Positions 58,507-64,000 of a DNA stretch of 64,000 bases are shown here, piece after piece. Position 1 is the first letter of the stretch. Each line of letters starts with the position of its first letter. The stretch covers positions 3,162,001-3,226,000 of the forward strand of contig NZ_CP107903.1 in the NCBI RefSeq assembly GCF_036013955.1, in the 5' to 3' direction. The position numbers and the translations under genes are program-made. The DNA comes from Streptomyces sp. NBC_00459. Lineage in GTDB: Bacteria; Actinomycetota; Actinomycetes; Streptomycetales; Streptomycetaceae. A model generated the notes under the pieces. That model did no database searches and was not told the origin of the DNA. It saw only the letters and a program-made list of their open reading frames with translations.

Positions 58507-58640
58507 ATGCGCTCCGCTGGGTTGAGCAGGGTTTCCGGTGTGGGTCGGCTGTGCGGTGGCCGGGGTTTCGGTGGGCGTCACGGGGCTCCCGCCCCGGGCC
58601 CCGGGTGCTTCTCGCCGTGGCTCCGCCGGGAGTGGGCGGA

Positions 58641-58681
58641 TGGTGGTCCGTCGTGGCTTGTCGCGCAGTTCCCCGCGCCCC
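58641..58681. repeat. Dispersed GC-rich intergenic repeat
   Basis: GTGGCTTGTCGCGCAGTTCC then CCGCGCCCC shares the 29-bp core seen at 51598-51626 with one difference. It lies between the clpP1 promoter and the tig terminator. Confidence 0.7.
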
Positions 58682-58714
58682 TATGGGGCGCGTCCCCGTG
58701 GGCGCGGACGGCAA

Positions 58715-58747
58715 CGGGCCCCCGGGGACCGAAGTCCCGGGGGCCCG
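58715..58747 (-). terminator. Terminator hairpin after tig
   Basis: CGGGCCCCCGGGGAC and GTCCCGGGGGCCCG pair with one bulged base, 32 bp past the tig stop. It follows a copy of the dispersed repeat. Confidence 0.8.
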
Positions 58748-58778
58748 CCTTGTGCGTGTTTCAGAGGTGCCGGGGATT

Positions 58779-60191
58779 TCAGGCCTCGGGCTTCTCCTCC
58801 GGGGCTTCGGCGGCCTCGGCCTCGACGGCCGGGGTCTCCTCGGTGGCGGCCTCGGCCGTCTCCGTGGTCTCGTCCTCTTCCTCGTCGTCGAGGTCGATGA
58901 TCTCGCCGTTGGTGTCCTTGACCGTGGCGGCCTCCACGACGACCGCGAGGGCCTTGCCGCGGGCGACCTCGCCGACCAGCATCGGGACCTGGCCGCCCTC
59001 GACGACCGCCTGGGCGAACTGGTCGGGGGACATGTTGGAGGAGGCGGCGCGCCGCATGAGGTGCTCGGTGAGCTCCTCCTGGTTGACGTTCAGCTTCTCC
59101 TTGTTGACCAGCTCGTCGAGGACGAACTGGGTCTTGATGCCCTTGACCGCGGCTTCCTTGGTCTCGGCGTCGAACTCCTCGACCGTCTTGCCCTGGATCT
59201 CGAGGTACTTCTCGAGGTCGAGGCCCATCTGGCCGAGCTGGTGGTGCTCCAGGTTGTGCTTACGGGTGTTGATCTCGTCCTCGAGAAGCTTCTCGGGGAC
59301 GGGCACCTCGACGAGCTCCAGCAGCTTCTCCAGGACGCGCTCCTGGGCCTGCGTGGCCTGGTCGTACTGCTTCATGTTCTCGAGGCGCTTGCGGCTGTCC
59401 GCGCGCAGCTCCTCCAGGGTGTCGAACTCGGAGGCGAGCTGGGCGAACTCGTCGTCCAGGGCCGGGAGTTCACGGGCGGCGACCTGGGTGACCTTGACGG
59501 TGACCTCGGCCTCCTTGCCGGCCGCGGAGCCACCCTTGAGCTCGGAGGTGAAGGTGGCCTCGCCACCGGCCTCCACGCCCGTCACGGCGGCGTCGACGCC
59601 TTCCAGCAGCTCGCCGGAGCCGATGGTGTAGGAGACGCCGGTCGCGACGCCGTCCTCCAGCACCTCGCCGTCGACCTTGGCCTCCAGGTCCAGCGTCACG
59701 ACGTCGCCGTCCTCGGCGGCACGCTCGACCGGGGAGGTGGAGGCGAAGCGCTCACGGAGCTGCTCGACCGACTTGTCGATGTCCTCCTCGGTGACCTCGA
59801 TCGCGTCGACCTCGACCTCGATGCCGGAGTAGTCCGGGATCTCGATGGTCGGGCGGACGTCGACCTCGGCGGTGAAGTTCAGCGTCTCGCCGTCCTTCAA
59901 CTCCGTGATGTCGACCTCGGGCTGGCCCAGGACGTTGAGCTCGGCCTCGTTGACCGCGTCGGTGTAGAACTTCGGGAGCGCGTCGTTGACCGCCTCCTCC
60001 AGGACCGCACCGCGGCCGAACCGCTGGTCGATGATGCGCGCCGGGATCTTGCCCTTCCGGAAGCCCTTCACCGTGACCTGCTGGTTGATCTTCTTGTACG
60101 CCGCGTCGAGGCTGTCCTTGAGCTCCTCGAAGGGCACCTCGATGCTGAGCCGAACCCGGGTCGGGTTCAGGGTCTCCACGGCGCTCTTCAC
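58779..60191 (-). CDS. tig: Trigger factor, ribosome-associated chaperone and prolyl isomerase
   Basis: This 470-residue protein (GTG start, AAGGAG upstream) has an N-terminal ribosome-binding domain with the signature [14 protein letters not shown], a PPIase (FKBP-like) domain (about 150-245: [27 protein letters not shown]) and a long helical C-terminal domain. The acidic tail ([20 protein letters not shown]) is typical of actinobacteria. Trigger factor binds nascent chains at the ribosome exit. Its place just upstream of clpP1-clpP2-clpX is conserved. Confidence 0.98.
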   Translation of the reverse strand: MKSAVETLNPTRVRLSIEVPFEELKDSLDAAYKKINQQVTVKGFRKGKIPARIIDQRFGRGAVLEEAVNDALPKFYTDAVNEAELNVLGQPEVDITELKDGETLNFTAEVDVRPTIEIPDYSGIEVEVDAIEVTEEDIDKSVEQLRERFASTSPVERAAEDGDVVTLDLEAKVDGEVLEDGVATGVSYTIGSGELLEGVDAAVTGVEAGGEATFTSELKGGSAAGKEAEVTVKVTQVAARELPALDDEFAQLASEFDTLEELRADSRKRLENMKQYDQATQAQERVLEKLLELVEVPVPEKLLEDEINTRKHNLEHHQLGQMGLDLEKYLEIQGKTVEEFDAETKEAAVKGIKTQFVLDELVNKEKLNVNQEELTEHLMRRAASSNMSPDQFAQAVVEGGQVPMLVGEVARGKALAVVVEAATVKDTNGEIIDLDDEEEDETTETAEAATEETPAVEAEAAEAPEEKPEA

Positions 60192-60336
60192 GGTTCGGTC
60201 TCCTTGGGGGCTGACTTCTTGGGGTTCTACTGAGGGGTTCTGCTGATTGTCCTGCTTGCCGGACGCGGCGGAGCCTCAGCGGATTCGCGGCCCTTGAGGG
60301 ACGTAAACAACGCAGACACACGGGCGCGCAGTCTGC

Positions 60337-60365
60337 ATAGTAGCCGCAGGCGGTACACGCCCCAA
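60337..60365 (-). promoter_or_regulatory. tig: Candidate tig promoter
   Basis: On the minus strand TTGGGG (-35) and TACTAT (-10) are 17 bp apart, about 145 nt upstream of the tig start. This is a sigma-70-like match. No regulator site is evident. Confidence 0.4.
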
Positions 60366-60406
60366 AAGGTGATCTTGAAGATGATCCTGCCGGTGGTCCG
60401 GCACGA

Positions 60407-60483
60407 TGGTCGGGGTGGCGGGATTTGAACCCACGGCCTTCCGCTCCCAAAGCGGACGCGCTACCAAGCTGCGCCACACCCCG
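60407..60483 (-). tRNA. tRNA-Pro(TGG) with encoded CCA
   Basis: The cloverleaf is clear: acceptor CGGGGTG/CACCCCG, D-loop AGCTTGGTAGCGC, anticodon loop TTTGGGA with anticodon TGG, T-arm GTGGGTTCAAATCCCGC, discriminator A and an encoded CCA end. Confidence 0.97.
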
Positions 60484-60624
60484 TCTGGTGCGACACGTAG
60501 GGTACATGCCCGCAGGCTACGTCGTTGCCGCATTTCAGGAGCGGAAACAGGGTGTGCGTCGAGGGGCCCCGAACCGCTACGATGCTTTCTGTGCCGCGGT
60601 CACGCTGACCTGCGGCGCACGCGT

Positions 60625-60695
60625 GCGGGCGTAGCTCAATGGTAGAGCCCTAGTCTTCCAAACTAGCTACGCGGGTTCGATTCCCGTCGCCCGCT
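60625..60695 (+). tRNA. tRNA-Gly(TCC)
   Basis: It has acceptor GCGGGCG/CGCCCGC, D-arm TAGCTCAATGGTAGAGC, anticodon loop CTTCCAA (TCC), and T-arm GCGGGTTCGATTCCCGT. CCA is not encoded. Confidence 0.97.
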
Positions 60696-60787
60696 CTCTC
60701 TCGCCGCCGGCCCGGTTCCTCGGAACCGGGCCGGTCGCGTTTCCCGCGGCGGCCGGACCCTGTGGCCTGCGAGGTCTGCCACTGCGG

Positions 60788-60991
60788 TCAGAACTGGATC
60801 TCGTTGATCGTGTCCGCTATCGAGTTCAGGAAGCGTTGGATGTCGTCCGCCATCCCGGTCGAGGCGAGGAAGAAGCCGAAGAGGATGGCGACGACCGCCG
60901 GGCCCGCCTTGATCGTGCCTCCGCGAATCAGCACCACCAGGATGATTCCCAACATCAGCACCACTGACAACGAAATGGCCACACTGATCAC
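60788..60991 (-). CDS. Small conserved membrane protein (67 aa)
   Basis: A GTG start gives MISVAISLSVVLMLGIILVV, a hydrophobic segment, then RGGTIKAGPAVVAILFGFFL, a second, and an amphipathic tail (DDIQRFLNSIADTINEIQF). The lack of charged residues in the helices points to two membrane spans. Short proteins of this kind are conserved in streptomycetes next to tRNA-Gly. The function is unknown. The start has a weak ribosome site, so the exact start is uncertain. Confidence 0.65.
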   Translation of the reverse strand: MISVAISLSVVLMLGIILVVLIRGGTIKAGPAVVAILFGFFLASTGMADDIQRFLNSIADTINEIQF

Positions 60992-61139
60992 ACCCTATGG
61001 TCGGTCCGCTCTACCGGCCCAGGGATGCTTTCCCTCGCACCCCCGCCAGATCCATCGTGCCACCAACGAGGCCGCCGTATGCGGCCGGTGACGCATCATC
61101 GACCCCACGGGACCGATTTATCCGCACAGAAAACCAAGA

Positions 61140-61164
61140 GCGCATAAATCTGTTCTTTATGCGC
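61140..61164 (-). terminator. Intrinsic terminator after the HD-domain gene
   Basis: GCGCATAAA and TTTATGCGC pair perfectly with a 7-nt loop, and the minus strand continues with TCTTGGTTTTC. It is AT-rich compared with the GC-only hairpins elsewhere in the window and lies 22 bp past the stop at 61187. Confidence 0.8.
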
Positions 61165-61186
61165 GATTAGACTGACATTTGCGACT

Positions 61187-61660
61187 CTAGAGGCCAAGCA
61201 GTGCGCGCATTTTGGCGTATTTCTCGGCCAGGCGGGCGCGGGTCGGGGCGTCCAGTACCGCCAGGCGGGCCGGGTCCGCGTTGTGCGCCAGGTCCGCCTC
61301 CTTGACCAGGAGCGCGCCCGGGGTGTCGAGGATGCGCCGGGCGTACGCCTCGGGGGCCTCCCCAGCACGCTTGGTGACGGCCAGCACGATGTCCTTCGTG
61401 CGGCGGGACAACTCGGCCTTCTCCAGCCACTGTTCGGACAGTGCGTCGTCCTCCACGGCGTCGTGCAGCCAGGCCGCCGCGATCTGCTCGTCGTCGCCTC
61501 CACGCTCGCGTACGCCCTCCGCGACGGCCTGGAGGTGCTCCGCGTAGGGGCGGCCCGCCTTGTCCGTCTGCGCGGCGTGTGCGGCTCGGGCGGTGGCCTC
61601 TACTTCGGCCAGGGGCAGGGGTGTTGGGGGCGTTTGGGGGTTCGGTGGGTTTCGGGTCAT
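61187..61660 (-). CDS. HD-domain phosphohydrolase, Mesh1/RelA-SpoT hydrolase-like
   Basis: This 157-residue protein has the arrangement of small (p)ppGpp hydrolases: KAGRPYAEHLQAVAEGV (first His), AAAWLHDAVEDD (HD pair and ED) and LVKEADLAHNADP (last metal Asp and Asn). Mesh1-like enzymes hydrolyse (p)ppGpp or related nucleotides. The length is slightly below Mesh1 (about 180). A specific substrate is inferred from motif resemblance, so another HD phosphohydrolase activity remains possible. The Pro/Thr-rich N-terminus is not conserved. Confidence 0.75.
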   Translation of the reverse strand: MTRNPPNPQTPPTPLPLAEVEATARAAHAAQTDKAGRPYAEHLQAVAEGVRERGGDDEQIAAAWLHDAVEDDALSEQWLEKAELSRRTKDIVLAVTKRAGEAPEAYARRILDTPGALLVKEADLAHNADPARLAVLDAPTRARLAEKYAKMRALLGL

Positions 61661-61855
61661 CCGGTCAGTGTGGGGCTCTGGCGGGCCGGAGGGTTTCGGG
61701 GGGCGTCCGGCAAAGCGGGCGTTGACGGTTTCTTGGTGCCTTCTTGGCCCTCGCGTCGAACGGGCTACGGGTGTGGGTGTGAGTGTGGGGGCGGGCCGGC
61801 GCCTGAGGGGTAGCTGGTGGGCGGCAGACCCCGGGGGGGGGTGGGAAACGTCGGG
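61661..61855. other. GC-rich spacer
   Basis: This 195-bp gap between the HD gene and the phosphatase gene contains a run of nine or more G residues near 61831 but no recognisable site. Confidence 0.3.
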
Positions 61856-63034
61856 TCAGATCGTTGCCTGGGCCGTGGGGCCCTCTCGGCAGACCAGGAG
61901 GAGGGCCCTGTCGTCGTTCACGTCCTTGGCGACCGCCTCGATGAGGTGCCAGGCCGCGCCGTGGAAGCCGCCGGCGACGTAGCGGTCGGCCTCGCCCGTC
62001 AGGCGGTCGATGCCCTCGACGATGTCCCGCTCCGACGTTTCGACCAGGCCGTCCGTGAACAGCATCAGCACGTCCCCGGGGCGCAGCGACCCCTTCACGG
62101 GGTCGAACTGGGCTCCGTCGTACACGCCCAACAGCGGCCCCTCCGCTGCCTTTTCCTCCCAGCGGCCCGTGCCCGCGCTGAGCTGGAGGCCCGGCGGGTG
62201 GCCGGCCGAGAAGAGTTCGTAGTCGCCCGAGTCCAGGTCCAGGACGAGGTGGATCGAGGTCGCGAAGCCCTCGTCCCAGTCCTGGCGGAGGAGGTAGCCG
62301 TTCGCCGCCGGGAGGAAGGCGTGGGGCGGCAGTGAGCCCAGCAGGCCTCCGAAGGCGCCGGACAGCAGGAGGGCTCGGGAGCCCGCGTCCATGCCCTTGC
62401 CGGAGACGTCCGTCAGGACGACCTCCATCGTGCGGCCCCCGTTCGTACGGGCCGCCACCACGAAGTCGCCCGAGAACGACTGGCCGCCCGCCGGGCGCAG
62501 CGCCATCTCCCGGTGCCAACCCTGGGGCAGCTGCGGCAACTTGCTCTGGACGCGGATGCGTTCACGCAGGTCGAACAGCATCGTGCCGCCGCGTCGCCAG
62601 GGGACCCCGACCCTGCTGCGGAACTGCGCGATCAGCAGGCCGAAGAATCCGCAGGCTGCCACCACGAGGACCACACCGGGGGTGACCCGGGAGGGGCCTT
62701 CCGTGTACGGGCCCAGCTTCACCGACTCCACGATGAGTGCCGTCGCCGCCGCCGCGTACAGGCCGAGCAGGCTGGCCGGGCGCAGCAGGAGGCCGCCCGC
62801 GACGATCGGGAGGACGAGCGCCGACGGTGAGCACCACACCGAGTTGGCGAGGGTCGTGGCCGCGATGATCGGGATCATGATGAGCAGACCGGCGAGCGCG
62901 ATCCAGTCCGAGCCGTCGCCCCGGAAGTAGTCCACGGCGGATCTGCGCAGGCCGGTGCGGACCCGGTGAAGCTGCTTCTTCATCCGGGCCGTGAACGTCT
63001 CGGCCTCCGCGCGCCGCTCTCGTCCTGCTGCCAT
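61856..63034 (-). CDS. Membrane PP2C/SpoIIE-type serine phosphatase
   Basis: This 392-residue protein has a short cytoplasmic start, four to five membrane segments (IALAGLLIMIPIIAATTLA, SALVLPIVAGGLLL, GVVLVVAACGFFGLLIAQF), and a cytoplasmic PP2C/SpoIIE phosphatase domain. Metal-binding motifs are SGDFVVAART, VLTDVSGKGMDAGSRALLL, FSAGHPPGLQL, MLFTDGLVETSER and NDDRALLLV. The family dephosphorylates anti-anti-sigma factors or other Ser/Thr phosphoproteins. No regulatory sensor domain is seen apart from the membrane part. Confidence 0.93.
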   Translation of the reverse strand: MAAGRERRAEAETFTARMKKQLHRVRTGLRRSAVDYFRGDGSDWIALAGLLIMIPIIAATTLANSVWCSPSALVLPIVAGGLLLRPASLLGLYAAAATALIVESVKLGPYTEGPSRVTPGVVLVVAACGFFGLLIAQFRSRVGVPWRRGGTMLFDLRERIRVQSKLPQLPQGWHREMALRPAGGQSFSGDFVVAARTNGGRTMEVVLTDVSGKGMDAGSRALLLSGAFGGLLGSLPPHAFLPAANGYLLRQDWDEGFATSIHLVLDLDSGDYELFSAGHPPGLQLSAGTGRWEEKAAEGPLLGVYDGAQFDPVKGSLRPGDVLMLFTDGLVETSERDIVEGIDRLTGEADRYVAGGFHGAAWHLIEAVAKDVNDDRALLLVCREGPTAQATI

Positions 63035-63196
63035 TAGTTCGGGACCCTATCCATCGGACCAGCTGCTTGGCACGGGAGGTCCCACTTGTCCCCCGTCCGA
63101 GCTTCAACTTCACAGTGAAACCCACCGGAGGCCGGTCCGAGGCCACGAGGGAGAAATTCCCTCGCTCGTCCCGCATTGCCCTGGTAGTCATGGTCT

Positions 63197-64000
63197 ATGA
63201 CGACCTCCAGAACCTCCGACGCGACCGACCTGCGGGTACTTCGGCCCGACGACTGGGATCAGTGGTACGACAACCTGCTCCGCGCCTTCGGCGGAATGCC
63301 GGAGTCCGCCGAGGAGCGGGAGTTGTGGAAATCACTCACCGAGTACGACCGTTTCGTGGGCGTCTGGGACGGTGACGCGTGTGTGGGCAGTGCGGGTGCC
63401 TTCACTTTCCGGGTAACCGTACCGGGTGGTGCCTCCGTGCAGGCGGCGGGCGTCACGATGGTCGGCGTCGCCGGCACGCACCGCAGGCGCGGGGTGCTCA
63501 CGTCGATGATGCGGCGTCAGCTGGACGACGTACGGAGCTGGGGCGAGCCGCTGGCCGTGCTCACGGCGTCCGAGCCCGCCATCTACGGGCGGTTCGGGTA
63601 CGGGGCCGCCACCTACTCGCTGACCTTCGAGATCGACACGACGCGGGTGCGGCTGGAGGTGCCGCCCGGCGCCGATGACGTACGGCTGCGGTATGCCGTA
63701 CCGGCCGAAGCCCTCGACGCCTGTGAGGCGGTGTACGCGCGGCGGGTGCCGGAGCGGCCCGGGATGCTGGCGCGGATGCCCGGCTGGGAGCGCGTGATGG
63801 TGCTCGATCCGGAGAGCGAGCGGGACGGTGCGTCGCCGTTGCAGTGCGTCGTCGCCGAGCGGGGCACGGATGTCGTGGGGTTCGCCCGGTTCCGGATCAA
63901 GCCCGACTGGGATGTCACCGGGTCCAACAGCTCGGTTGTCGTCGAGGACGTGGAGGCGCTCGATGCCGCTTCGCACGGGGCTCTGTGGCGGTTCCTGTTC
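63197..64000 (+). CDS. GNAT acetyltransferase, Eis-like (partial at right edge)
   Basis: The frame from ATG 63197 (MTTSRTSDATDLRVLRPDDW) stays open to the window end (268 codons, no stop). It has the first GNAT domain with the acetyl-CoA loop GTHRRRGVLTSMMRR and the Eis-type segment EPAIYGRFGYGAATYSLTFE, then part of the middle domain (VVGFARFRIKPDWDVTG). Eis-type proteins (about 400 residues) acetylate aminoglycosides or lysines with a C-terminal carboxylate. The substrate cannot be told. The 3' end is missing. Confidence 0.9.
   Translation, partial: MTTSRTSDATDLRVLRPDDWDQWYDNLLRAFGGMPESAEERELWKSLTEYDRFVGVWDGDACVGSAGAFTFRVTVPGGASVQAAGVTMVGVAGTHRRRGVLTSMMRRQLDDVRSWGEPLAVLTASEPAIYGRFGYGAATYSLTFEIDTTRVRLEVPPGADDVRLRYAVPAEALDACEAVYARRVPERPGMLARMPGWERVMVLDPESERDGASPLQCVVAERGTDVVGFARFRIKPDWDVTGSNSSVVVEDVEALDAASHGALWRFLF

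Overview
The window is high-GC DNA from a Streptomyces-type actinomycete. The evidence is the unbroken gene order proB-proA / obgE-rpmA-rplU / rne / mreB-mreC-mreD-mrdA-rodA / ndk-folC-valS / clpX-clpP2-clpP1-tig, frequent GTG (and some TTG) starts, very strong third-position GC that creates long shadow reading frames, the sporulation-type mre cluster, and protein sequences close to those I know from S. coelicolor and S. lividans. Nearly all genes are on the minus strand. Plus-strand genes are a metalloprotease tail at the left edge, a secreted PLD-like protein (6051-7325), a three-gene block (35390-38765), a membrane-anchored protein (54448-55404) and an acetyltransferase cut off at the right edge.

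Layout. 1-5770: end of an M48-type protease gene, two small paralogous membrane proteins, and proline synthesis (proB, an unknown gene, proA). 6051-12894: cell-envelope genes: a secreted PLD-like protein, a teichoic-acid-type glycerophosphotransferase, a fused cytidylyltransferase/dehydrogenase and a Tat-exported PhoD phosphatase. 13230-15385: obgE and ribosomal proteins L27 and L21, with a hairpin in the L21 leader. 15607-28739: a large accessory locus of secreted proteins (FG-GAP repeat protein, LamG protein, 2305-residue RHS protein ending in a Hint protease and an HNH-like nuclease) followed by a DUF1851-like putative immunity gene. It separates rplU from rne. 29072-40757: RNase E and two radical-SAM-associated genes that are normally neighbours, here separated by a VLTPVG-repeat membrane protein and three plus-strand accessory genes, including a collagen-like secreted protein. 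40865-48810: CYTH/CHAD protein and the cell-shape/spore-wall cluster. 49173-54311: ndk, DUF4233, folC, valS. 54448-60191: PQ-rich membrane protein, then the Clp protease and trigger-factor group with a ClgR operator. 60407-64000: tRNA-Pro and tRNA-Gly, a small membrane protein, a Mesh1-like HD protein, a PP2C-type phosphatase and a GNAT protein.

The housekeeping genes look normal. The most interesting parts are the RHS/Hint/HNH toxin with its adjacent immunity gene and the perfect 12-bp hairpin between them, the VLTPVG-repeat protein, repeated basic motifs on both sides of the RNase E core, a four-unit repeat upstream of mreC, and the PLD-like protein whose HKD motifs lack the usual Asp. No insertion sequence, integrase, CRISPR array or rRNA was seen.
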